Shown in pieces: positions 7,935 to 17,878 of a DNA stretch of 64,000 nucleotides (within the stretch, counting starts at the first letter, position 1; every line of letters starts with the position of its first letter). The notes below the pieces were generated by a model. It was not told the origin of the DNA. It worked only from the letters and a program-made list of their open reading frames with translations, and did not search any database. The translations under genes and the position numbers were made by a program. The DNA is from Streptomyces sp. R28 (GTDB lineage: Bacteria; Actinomycetota; Actinomycetes; Streptomycetales; Streptomycetaceae), in contig NZ_CP163439.1 of the NCBI RefSeq assembly GCF_041052385.1, forward strand, positions 9,599,001 through 9,663,000, given 5' to 3'.

Positions 7935-10541
7935 TCAGGCCGCACCGAACGCCGAGAACGCCCACCCCGTCGCCTGGTGCAACGCGTCGCCCGGGAGCGC
8001 CGCCCGGGCGTCGCGCAGGGCCTCCGCAAGGGAGAGCCCTTCGCTCAGCCCCTTGTGCAGCGCGAGCATCAGCGGAACCACCGCGGCGTCGTTGACGGGC
8101 GCGGTGCACGCCACCACCCCCGCCGTGCCCAGCGGCAGCAGCGCGGTGACCAGGCCGAGCAGTTCGTCGGCGCCGACGGAGGCGAACCGGGCGGTGTCGC
8201 AGCAGGAGAGGATGATCCGGTACGGGCTGCGGTCCAGGCGTTCGAAGTCATGGACGACGATCGGGCCGTCGGCCATCCGCAGCGACGAGAACAGGGGGCT
8301 GTCCGCGCGGAACGTGCCATGGGCCGCGATATGGGCCAGCGCGGCGCCGTCGAGCTCCTCCAGTACGCGCGGCACGCGCGCGTCGGCGTGCTCCAGGACG
8401 ACCGCACCGCCGTACCGGCCGGCCAGGTGAGGCACCTCCGCGCCGCCGGTCGCCAACCCGGGCCCGCGCACCAGCACCGGGCGGCCGCCCGGCGGCGCCT
8501 CGGTCTCCCGGGCGCGCAGCCAGCTGCTCGCCGACGGCGACACGCTGAGCACCCGCTCCCGCAACGACGGCAGCAGCGCCCACGGCACCCGGTGCAGCCG
8601 GGCCGGCGGTACGACCACGACGGGGCCCTCGCCCAGATGCGCCGCCGCCGGACCGAGCAGCAGCTCCTCCAGCCGCCGCCCCGCCGCCTCCACCACCGGC
8701 AACCGCCCCTCCGCACCCGGGTGCGCCAGCCGCCGCAGCCCGGCCTGGACGTACTCGGCCTCGGTCTCCGCCTCGGCCAGCAGCCCGGCCTCGTACCGGC
8801 GCACCCGCCCCTGCCCGCACAACAGCACCTGAACCCGCCCGTCCAGCACGGCGAGTTCGGCCAGCCGTACGTCGTCCCCCAGCCGCTCGAGCAGCCGGCC
8901 CGGGTCGAAGCGGTAGCCGTCGCCCGGCGTGTCGCCGCGCAGGTGCAGGGTCCGGGAGCGTATCTCCCGTTCCAGGCGCCGCTGTTCACGCTCCAGCGCC
9001 GGAACCGGACGGGCTTCGCTGCGGGCCTCCTCGGCGCGCGCCGCGATCTCCCGGAACGCCGTCAGGTCGCTCTGGAGCTCCGGATCGGCCGGCGGGCGGG
9101 TCGGCGGCGTCGACAGCGCGGTGGCCCGCCAGCGCTCGCTCCACACCAGCAGCCGACGCGGGCTGCCCGAATCGAGGCTGGCCTGCTGGGCCAGCGCGGC
9201 GAGCTCGGCGCCCTGCGCGGTGGCGCGGGCCCGGAGCTCGGAGGCGCCGAGCGTCATCCGGTGCGCGTCGAGGACGTCCAGGCCGCGTCGGCAGGCCTCC
9301 AGCACGCCGCGCCCCGACCCGGCGGCCTGCGCCCGCAGCGCCTGTGCCGCCCAGCCCGTCATCCGCGCCAGCGGCGGCCCGCTGCGCCTGCTGCGGGCGG
9401 CCACGGCCAGATGCTGCTCGGCGTCGGCCCGCCAGCCCAGGGTGAGCGCCATCCGGCCCGCCAGCAGCGAGGCCTCCGGTGCGGCCGGCGCGCCGAAGGA
9501 GGCCAGCCGTTCGGCGACCGCCGCCGTGTCGGCCACCAGCCGGCCCGAACTACGGCCCGCGGCCACCCGTGCCTCGATCAGTACCAGCCGGGCGTGCGTC
9601 TCCCACCACATGCGCCGCTGCCCGGCGAACAGCCGTACGGCCATGTCGGCGCGCGCGATCGCCGTGTGCGCGTCGCCCGCCAGCCTGGCGGCTCGCGCGG
9701 CGGCCAGCAGCAGTTCGGCCTTGCGGGTGGACTGGCCGCCGATGCCGTCGAGCACGGAGATCGCCGTGTCCGCCTCGGCCAGCGCCTCCGGGGCCAGCCC
9801 GGCTGCCATCAGCACCTCGCAGCGGCGGATGTTCAGCATGAACGTCGGCGTGCCGAGCTTGGCGTAGCGCTCCTCCGCCTCGTCGAGCAGCCGCAGCGCC
9901 GCCGGGATCTCGCCCGACCGGAACGCCGCGAGACCCCGGCTCTCCACCGCGTCGGCCTTGTCGTGCTCCTGGCCAGTGGTGTCCCACAGCGCCTCGGCCG
10001 CCGTGAAGTCGGCATCCGCACGGTCCATCGCGCCGAGCGCCAGATGCACGGTCGCGCGCAAGGTCAGCGCCCGCGCCGTCCAGATGACGTCCTCCGCCTG
10101 CCGCAGCACGGGTATCGCCTTGCGTACGTCCTCCAGCGCCTCGCGGTGATGGCCCAGGACCCAGCGGGCGTAGGCCCGGCGGAACAGCACGCGCGCGCGG
10201 GTGTGTCCGCTGCCGCGCTCGACCCCGCGCTCCAGCGCGGCCAGTCCCTGCTGAGTGCGCCCCGCGTGCACCAACGCGACCCCGAGAGTGGCCAGGGCGT
10301 CCGCCTCCCGGTCGGCCGACTCCGCGCGTGCCGCGAGATCCCGGGCACGCCGCAGGTGATACAGGGCGATGCGCATGTCGCCCCAGTCCCGCTGCCAGAT
10401 GCCGATCACCTGGTGGGCGACGGAGGCGTGCCACGGCGACGGATCGGCGTCGAGCACTCCTTCCGCCCTCGCCAGCGCGTCGTTCGGGGCGGCGAACACC
10501 ATCGGCAGCAGTTCGAGAACCGAGTCGCTTCCCGCTGTCAC
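7935..10541 (-). CDS. TPR-CHAT protein (caspase-like CHAT protease domain with tetratricopeptide repeats)
   Basis: About 868 residues. The N-terminal two thirds are TPR-like helical repeats rich in Ala/Leu (for example LYHLRRARDLAARAESADRE), and the last 300 or so residues are a CHAT domain. The likely catalytic dyad is the His of HIAAHGTF and the Cys of ILSCCDTARF. CHAT domains are caspase-clan peptidases, best known from separase and from the TPR-CHAT subunit of type III-E CRISPR effectors. The gene is divergent from a subtilase gene that is followed by a sigma factor, so it probably acts in a proteolytic signalling module. I favour the GTG at 10541; an upstream GTG at 10577 is also open. 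Confidence 0.85.
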   Translation of the reverse strand: MTAGSDSVLELLPMVFAAPNDALARAEGVLDADPSPWHASVAHQVIGIWQRDWGDMRIALYHLRRARDLAARAESADREADALATLGVALVHAGRTQQGLAALERGVERGSGHTRARVLFRRAYARWVLGHHREALEDVRKAIPVLRQAEDVIWTARALTLRATVHLALGAMDRADADFTAAEALWDTTGQEHDKADAVESRGLAAFRSGEIPAALRLLDEAEERYAKLGTPTFMLNIRRCEVLMAAGLAPEALAEADTAISVLDGIGGQSTRKAELLLAAARAARLAGDAHTAIARADMAVRLFAGQRRMWWETHARLVLIEARVAAGRSSGRLVADTAAVAERLASFGAPAAPEASLLAGRMALTLGWRADAEQHLAVAARSRRSGPPLARMTGWAAQALRAQAAGSGRGVLEACRRGLDVLDAHRMTLGASELRARATAQGAELAALAQQASLDSGSPRRLLVWSERWRATALSTPPTRPPADPELQSDLTAFREIAARAEEARSEARPVPALEREQRRLEREIRSRTLHLRGDTPGDGYRFDPGRLLERLGDDVRLAELAVLDGRVQVLLCGQGRVRRYEAGLLAEAETEAEYVQAGLRRLAHPGAEGRLPVVEAAGRRLEELLLGPAAAHLGEGPVVVVPPARLHRVPWALLPSLRERVLSVSPSASSWLRARETEAPPGGRPVLVRGPGLATGGAEVPHLAGRYGGAVVLEHADARVPRVLEELDGAALAHIAAHGTFRADSPLFSSLRMADGPIVVHDFERLDRSPYRIILSCCDTARFASVGADELLGLVTALLPLGTAGVVACTAPVNDAAVVPLMLALHKGLSEGLSLAEALRDARAALPGDALHQATGWAFSAFGAA

Positions 10542-10592
10542 TCCACGGATGGTAGTTGCCCCGGAACCGCGCCACACAGGTTTGGCGCTGTA

Positions 10593-10621
10593 TCAATCAG
10601 TGACCGCACGGCTCTGATTGA
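10593..10621. promoter_or_regulatory. Inverted repeat TCAATCAG-N13-CTGATTGA between the divergent CHAT and subtilase genes
   Basis: Eight-base perfect arms at 10593-10600 and 10614-10621 sit in the short gap between the TPR-CHAT start and the subtilase start at 10651. The AT-rich arms stand out from the surrounding DNA. This is a plausible shared operator or sigma-linked control site; the binding factor is unknown. Confidence 0.45.
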
Positions 10622-10650
10622 CGACCGTCGCCTCAGTGGGAGGACACGCC

Positions 10651-12087
10651 ATGGCACCACAGCGATTCCACGAGCAGTTCGAGCAGATCCAGCGCACCAT
10701 GCCCGACGTCCCCCTCGCGATGGGACCGGACGACTCCGCCGAGTTCATCTACGAGAAGGGTTACGTACTGGTCCGCGACGGCGAGGACGCGCGCGTCGTC
10801 GAGGACACCGTACGGGCGCACTTCACCGCCCACCCCGACCTGGTCCAGGACCACGTGCGCCGCGCGAGCCCGCATACCAACCGCTCGGGCATCACCCGCA
10901 TCCAGGTCGGCGACCCCGGCGAGGGCGACCGGAGCGGCGACCCCACCGTCGCGCACGCCCTGCGCGCCCTGCGCGAGACGGAGGGCCGGGCAGGACGGCG
11001 CCTCGTCAGCCGCAACCACCTCGTCGGGATCACGGGGCAGGTCAACTCCTGCCCCGGTGACGAGCCCGCGCCCGCCCCGCTCGCCTACGGGATCAACCCC
11101 GCGGCGGCCGAGGGCGCCCACGACCCGGACACCGCCGTCGGCGTCCTCGTCATCGACACCGGCCTCATGAACGACTACCGCTCCTTCCCGCTGCTCGCCC
11201 ACACCGAGGGCGACGCCCAGGTCAAGGAGTGCGACGACGAGGGCGTCCTCCAGCAGTACGTCGGCCACGGGACCTTCATCGCCGGGCTCGTCGCGGCCGT
11301 CGCGCCCAACACGGACATCACGGTCCGCAACTCCCTCAACGACGCGGGCGCCATCCTGGAGTCCGAGTTCGGCGAGAAGCTCTTCGAGGCCGTCGACGCG
11401 GGCGGCTGGCCCGACATCCTCAGCCTCTCCGCCGGCACCTCCAACGGCCGCACCGACGCCCTGCTCGGCGTCGAGGCCTTCATGCAGGAACTCCGCGACC
11501 AGCGCACCCTGCTCGTCGCGGCGGGCGGCAACAACGGCAGCGCCATGCCCTTCTGGCCCGCCGCCTACGCCGACGTGCCCGACTACCAGGACGTCGTGCT
11601 GTCGGTCGGAGCGCTGCGCGCGGACGGCGAGTTCGGCGCCTGCTTCAGCAACCACGGCGGCTGGGTGAAGGCGTACGCGCCCGGCGAGCGCCTCACCAGC
11701 GCCCTCACCGGCTTCGACGCGCCCGTGCCGTACGTGTACCAGCACTCCACCTACGACGCCTGCCGGTACGGCTTCGGCTACGCCTGCACCTGCCAGTCCC
11801 CGCGCCACACCGGCGTGTTGAGCGAGCAGGGCGGCACCACCAAGCCCGACCAGGTGATGTTCGAGGGGCTCGCGTACTGGAGCGGCACCTCGTTCGCCAC
11901 CCCCCTCGTCGCCGGCATGATCGCCGCCCACATGACCGCGCAGCAGGAGCGCGACCCGCGTGTCGCCCGGTACAAGATGCTCGCGGCGAACTCAGGGTTC
12001 GCGGAGGTGCGGGGGGCGCATGTGCCGGCCCTTCGCCCTTCTACCTGGCGCCCTGTCCCCGTAGTGCCACCGGCTCCTCGTTCATGA
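10651..12087 (+). CDS. S8-family subtilisin-like serine peptidase, apparently cytoplasmic
   Basis: 478 residues. The triad is visible as Asp in VLVIDTGL, His in GHGTFIAG and Ser in SGTSFATPLVAGMIAAHM. The first 150 residues are a novel N-terminal region with no signal peptide or membrane segment, so the enzyme probably works inside the cell. GGGAGG lies ahead of the ATG at 10651. It is divergent from the TPR-CHAT gene and 59 bases upstream of a sigma factor gene, so a role in regulated proteolysis with those neighbours is likely. The extreme C-terminus is Pro/Ser-rich. Confidence 0.85.
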   Translation: MAPQRFHEQFEQIQRTMPDVPLAMGPDDSAEFIYEKGYVLVRDGEDARVVEDTVRAHFTAHPDLVQDHVRRASPHTNRSGITRIQVGDPGEGDRSGDPTVAHALRALRETEGRAGRRLVSRNHLVGITGQVNSCPGDEPAPAPLAYGINPAAAEGAHDPDTAVGVLVIDTGLMNDYRSFPLLAHTEGDAQVKECDDEGVLQQYVGHGTFIAGLVAAVAPNTDITVRNSLNDAGAILESEFGEKLFEAVDAGGWPDILSLSAGTSNGRTDALLGVEAFMQELRDQRTLLVAAGGNNGSAMPFWPAAYADVPDYQDVVLSVGALRADGEFGACFSNHGGWVKAYAPGERLTSALTGFDAPVPYVYQHSTYDACRYGFGYACTCQSPRHTGVLSEQGGTTKPDQVMFEGLAYWSGTSFATPLVAGMIAAHMTAQQERDPRVARYKMLAANSGFAEVRGAHVPALRPSTWRPVPVVPPAPRS

Positions 12088-12146
12088 GGGTCGGAACCGC
12101 CCCCTCCGCGGCGTACGATGACTTGCCGTACACGAGGGGTGGGGCT

Positions 12147-12721
12147 GTGGACCGTGCGGATGTCGGTGCTTTGGTCCAGTCCGCCGTCGACGGTGACGCG
12201 GCGGCCTGGAAGGCGCTCGTGGAAGGGCTGAGCCCACTGGTGTGGTCCGTCGTGCGCGCGCACCGGCTGTGTGACGCCGACGCACATGAGGTCTACCAGA
12301 CCGTCTGGTTCCGCTTTGCCCAGCACCTCGGGCGCATCCGTGAACCCGAGAAGGCCGGATCGTGGCTCGCGAGCACCGCACGGCACGAGTGCCTGAAGGT
12401 GCTCAAGAGCTTAAGGCGGCTGACGGTGACGAGCGATCCGCAGCTGCTCGACCGGGTCAGCGAGGACCGTACGCCCGACAGTCGGTTCTGGACTCCGAGG
12501 AGGCCGCCGCCGAGTCCGAGCGCATCCGCTGGATGTGGCAGGAGTTCGAGGAACTCGGCGATCGCTGCCGCCAGTTGCTGCGCGTGCTGATGGCCTCGCC
12601 GCCGCCCAGCTACCAGGAGGTGTCCTCCGCACTGGGCATCGCCGTGGGCAGCATCGGGCCGCTGCGCCAGCGCTGTCTGCGCCGACTTCGGGCCCGACTC
12701 GACGCACGGGGAGCGCTGTGA
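12147..12721 (+). pseudogene. ECF-like sigma-70 factor, frameshifted between regions 2 and 4
   Basis: The start is a GTG at 12147 with GAGGGGTGGGG upstream. Region 2 is visible as LVEGLSPLVWSVVRAHRL followed by EVYQTVWFRFAQHLGRI and GSWLASTARHE. After RTPD (about 12478) the frame changes: the second frame carries SVLDSEEAAAESERIRWMW and the region 4 helix-turn-helix YQEVSSALGIAVGSIG then RQRCLRRLRARL. Inserting one base at 12478-12480 (GACAG to GANCAG) fuses the halves into a normal factor of about 192 residues. It is therefore either a fresh inactivating mutation or a sequencing error. The stop overlaps the GTG of the next gene. Confidence 0.85.
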
Positions 12722-13206
12722 ACGACGACATGCACGACGAAGTGACGGGCGAAGAGCCCCTCGGTGACGACGGGTTCGACGTCGAGCTGCTGGAGGAGGA
12801 ACTCCGCCAGGCCGCCGCCATCCTGGATCCCGTCCCCGCCCAGCTGCGGCAGATCGCCGTCGCGGCCTTCGCACTGCACGACCTCGACGCCCGTATCGCC
12901 GAGTTGACCTTCGACTCGGTGATGGACGCCATTCCGGTCAGAGGAGCGACGGACGTGCCGCGGATGCTGACCTTCCGCGCCGGCGAGGTGACCGTCGACG
13001 TGGAGGTGAGCGCGCAGGGGCTGATGGGGCAGGTGCTGCCGCCGCAGCAGGCGCGGATCGAGGTGCTCGGCGGCCCGCAGACGGCCACGCCGGTCGTGGC
13101 GGACGACATGGGCCGCTTCACCAGCGACGCACCGCCGAGCGGCCCCTTCGCCCTGCGGTTGCGGACCGGCGGAGAACTCGTGGTCACCGAGTGGCTGCGG
13201 GCCTGA
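12718..13206 (+). CDS. Small acidic protein translationally coupled to the sigma factor
   Basis: 162 residues starting at a GTG whose last bases overlap the sigma factor stop (GTGA), which implies coupled translation. The N-terminal half is acidic and helical (DGFDVELLEEELRQAAAIL), and the C-terminal half is beta-rich with Gly/Pro turns, resembling an Ig-like or transthyretin-like fold. There is no membrane segment. The position is that of an anti-sigma factor or sigma cofactor, and it could also be a substrate of the neighbouring proteases; no domain was recognised with certainty. Confidence 0.7.
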   Translation: MNDDMHDEVTGEEPLGDDGFDVELLEEELRQAAAILDPVPAQLRQIAVAAFALHDLDARIAELTFDSVMDAIPVRGATDVPRMLTFRAGEVTVDVEVSAQGLMGQVLPPQQARIEVLGGPQTATPVVADDMGRFTSDAPPSGPFALRLRTGGELVVTEWLRA

Positions 13207-13215
13207 CCCACCGCG

Positions 13216-14013
13216 TCAGCGGGAGGCGGCGTCCACCAGCGTCGCCAGCGCCTGCGCGAGCCGGGTGAGTCCGGGACCGGCCGGACCGCCCGGCTCCGCC
13301 ATGTACGTGTCCCGACGGATCTCGATCATCAGGGCGGCCACCCGGGGCTCGGTGCCGTAGAACTCCAGCGGTACGTACGTGCCGCTGAACGGGCTGTCGA
13401 GCGCCGTCTGCCCGCACGTGGCGAACGCCTCCCTGGCCGCGGTGAGCAGTTCGGGCGGCGTGTGGAAGGAGTCGGTGCCCAGGCAGACCGGCGGTCGCGG
13501 GCCCTCGCCGTGCAGTTCGTAGGGGAGCCGGTCGGTCGGGTAGGAGTGGACGTCGATGATCACGGCCCGGCCGGCGACGGCGAGCCGATCCGCCACGGCA
13601 TCCGTCATGGCCTTCGCGTACGGCCGGAAGTAGCGCTCGATGAGGGGTTCGGGGTCCGTGTCAGCGGACCGTAGATCCGAGAGATGCGTCGTCCGGGTGT
13701 AGACGGCGCCCATGCCCACCGCCAGCATCTCCTCCCGCTCGTCCGGGAACCGCTCCGGATCGACGACCAGCCGCGAGAGCCGGTTGACGAACCGCCACGG
13801 GGCGATCTCCGACGCCCCGGCCGCACCCTGCGCGAGCTCCGCGGTGTGCGCGTCGACGATGTGGTCCAGCTCCCGCTCCAGCGCGGCGTCGTCCAGCACG
13901 ATCCCCGCGCGCACATCCGGCGGTATCTCCCGCGCCGAGTGCGGCACATGCAGGATCACCGGCGATCCGTCGGCTCCGGGGAGCAACTCGAACGACGGCA
14001 CGGCAGAGGTCAT
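13216..14013 (-). CDS. N-formylglutamate amidohydrolase
   Basis: 265 residues beginning MTSAVPSFELL, with VILHVPHSAREIP at about residues 19-31, HIVDAHTAEL, a DxH-type VIIDVHSYP segment, and MIEIRRDTYM near the end. These are the metal-site and core motifs of the family, which hydrolyses N-formyl-L-glutamate in histidine catabolism. It converges with the small sigma-linked protein. In the same frame upstream of the chosen ATG lies a His-Ala repeat encoded by a hexanucleotide array; a start at about 14056 (MVHHATDN) would not include it. Confidence 0.85.
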   Translation of the reverse strand: MTSAVPSFELLPGADGSPVILHVPHSAREIPPDVRAGIVLDDAALERELDHIVDAHTAELAQGAAGASEIAPWRFVNRLSRLVVDPERFPDEREEMLAVGMGAVYTRTTHLSDLRSADTDPEPLIERYFRPYAKAMTDAVADRLAVAGRAVIIDVHSYPTDRLPYELHGEGPRPPVCLGTDSFHTPPELLTAAREAFATCGQTALDSPFSGTYVPLEFYGTEPRVAALMIEIRRDTYMAEPGGPAGPGLTRLAQALATLVDAASR

Positions 14014-14060
14014 GACGGCTGCTCCCGGGGCGTTGTCAGTGGCGTGGTGCACCATCACAG

Positions 14061-14108
14061 CATGAGCATGAGCATGAGCATGAGCATGAGCATGAGCATG
14101 AGCATCAG
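14061..14108. repeat. Tandem hexanucleotide array, CATGAG x7 plus one CATCAG
   Basis: Seven perfect CATGAG units run from 14061 to 14102, followed by the variant CATCAG. The array lies between the divergent amidohydrolase and YcaQ-like genes, about 50 bases upstream of the former's ATG. It can be read as Ser-Met repeats on one strand and Ala-His repeats on the other. Unit-number changes would alter promoter spacing without shifting any frame. Confidence 0.95.
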
Positions 14109-14216
14109 CAATCAGCGGCCCGCCGACCCGGCTGCGCCGTACGTCGTGCCCGGGGCAGCCACCGACGAGTTCGTCGACCTGCAGGACGACGACTCCGAGA
14201 TCGCGACCCGGGACCG

Positions 14217-15332
14217 GTGACGCAGGTGACCGTGCACGAGCTCTCCCGCACCGAAGCCCGCCGCATCGCCGTGCGCGCCCAGCTGCTGGACGGCTCCCGG
14301 ACGGGCGGGCTGCTCGATGTCGTACGACGGCTTGCCCTGCTGCAGATCGACCCGACCGCCGCCATCGCGCCCAACGCCGATCTCGTGGCGTGGAGTCGGC
14401 TCGGGTCCGCCGGTTACGCGCCGGCCGACCTGACCGCCGCCCTCGCCGACCGGACGCTGCTGGAGCTCCAGGCGATGATCCGGCCCGGTGAGGATCTCGC
14501 GCTGTACCGCGCCGAGATGGCCGAGTGGCCCGAGCGGGGGACGCCGTCCTCCTGGCGTGAGTATCACCGCACATGGGTGGGGGCCAACGACGCCTGCCGC
14601 CGGGACATACTCGACCGGCTCGGCGCCGCAGGGCCGCTGCCTTCCCGCGAGCTGCCCGACACCTGCGAACTGCCGTGGAAGTCGAGCGGGTGGACCAACA
14701 ACCGCAATGTCACCAAGCTCCTGGAGCTGATGGTGCAGCGCGGGGAGGTTGCCGTGGCGGGACGCCGCGGCGGTGACCGGCTGTGGGACCTGGCCGAGCG
14801 GGTCTACCCCGACCCGCCCGCGGTGCCCGTCGAGGAGGCGCTGCGCATCCGGGACGAGCGGCGTCTGCGGGCGTTGGGCATCGCCCGCGCGCGGGGCCCG
14901 GAGTGCCAGGTGGAGCCCGCGGACGTGGGGGAGGCCGGTGAGCCGGCCGTCGTCGAGGGCGTGCGGGGCAAGTGGCGTGTGGATCCTGCCCAGTTGGGAC
15001 TGGCCTTCGAGGGGCGCGCGGCGCTGCTGTCACCCTTCGACCGGCTCGTGCACGACCGCAGGCGCACGGTCGAGCTGTTCGAGTACGAGTACCAGCTGGA
15101 GATGTACAAGCCCGCGGCCAAGCGCCGCTGGGGTTACTTCGCGCTGCCGATCCTGTACGGCGACCGGCTCGTCGGAAAACTCGACGCCACCGCCGACCGC
15201 AAGGGCGGGGTGCTGCGCGTGGACGCGATCCACCAGGACGTGCCGTTCACCGAGCCCATGAGCGCGGAGATCGGCCGGGAGACCGCAGACCTGGCCCGCT
15301 GGCTCGGGTTGGAGCTCGTACTGCCCGCCTAG
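14217..15332 (+). CDS. YcaQ/AlkZ-family winged-helix DNA glycosylase (HTH_42)
   Basis: 371 residues, GTG start. The family carries tandem winged helices and a QxQ or QxD catalytic motif. Here LLQIDPTAAI (about residues 42-51) gives QID, the YcaQ type rather than the AlkZ type. In characterised relatives that type unhooks DNA interstrand crosslinks and excises bulky alkylpurines. The C-terminus contains LLSPFDRLVHDRRRTVELF and KLDATADRKGGVL, both typical. A GC-rich hairpin follows the stop. Confidence 0.8.
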   Translation: MTQVTVHELSRTEARRIAVRAQLLDGSRTGGLLDVVRRLALLQIDPTAAIAPNADLVAWSRLGSAGYAPADLTAALADRTLLELQAMIRPGEDLALYRAEMAEWPERGTPSSWREYHRTWVGANDACRRDILDRLGAAGPLPSRELPDTCELPWKSSGWTNNRNVTKLLELMVQRGEVAVAGRRGGDRLWDLAERVYPDPPAVPVEEALRIRDERRLRALGIARARGPECQVEPADVGEAGEPAVVEGVRGKWRVDPAQLGLAFEGRAALLSPFDRLVHDRRRTVELFEYEYQLEMYKPAAKRRWGYFALPILYGDRLVGKLDATADRKGGVLRVDAIHQDVPFTEPMSAEIGRETADLARWLGLELVLPA

Positions 15333-15357
15333 GCGCTGTCCGGAGGCCGAAGAACTG

Positions 15358-15395
15358 CTCTGCCCCGGCAGGCAGTACGCCGGGCCGGGGCAGAG
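15358..15395. terminator. Bidirectional hairpin terminator
   Basis: CTCTGCCCCGGC (15358-15369) pairs with GCCGGGGCAGAG (15384-15395), a 12-bp perfect stem between the convergent glycosylase and isocitrate dehydrogenase genes. Confidence 0.75.
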
Positions 15396-15426
15396 TCACG
15401 TGAGCGGGCCTGTCGGGCCCCTGGCG

Positions 15427-17646
<2,220 letters not shown>

Positions 17647-17878
17647 CGGGTGCTCCGCTCCACGTCTGCAACATTGCTCGACATCAAGATATCTCGTGAT
17701 CGACCTCGGCTCGACAGGGGTCCGCACACCGGTGCGGGATGTTGGCCGAGATCTCGGATCCGCGCAAACGGATGGACCGCCTCCGTGCAACCTGATCGCC
17801 CGATCCCACAGTCATGTAGGGAGATCACCGATCCGGCGGCCGGTCCTGACCACCCGGCCGCCCCAGCGAAAGCGGACC

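Noticed and set aside
7833..11060. Very long plus-strand ORF (1075 codons) over the CHAT region
   Set aside because: It is the antisense shadow of the TPR-CHAT gene; it is Arg/Gln/Pro-rich without domain motifs, as expected in GC-rich DNA.
14061..14108. Tandem repeat considered as a CRISPR array
   Set aside because: Units are only six bases with no spacers; it is a simple-sequence repeat.
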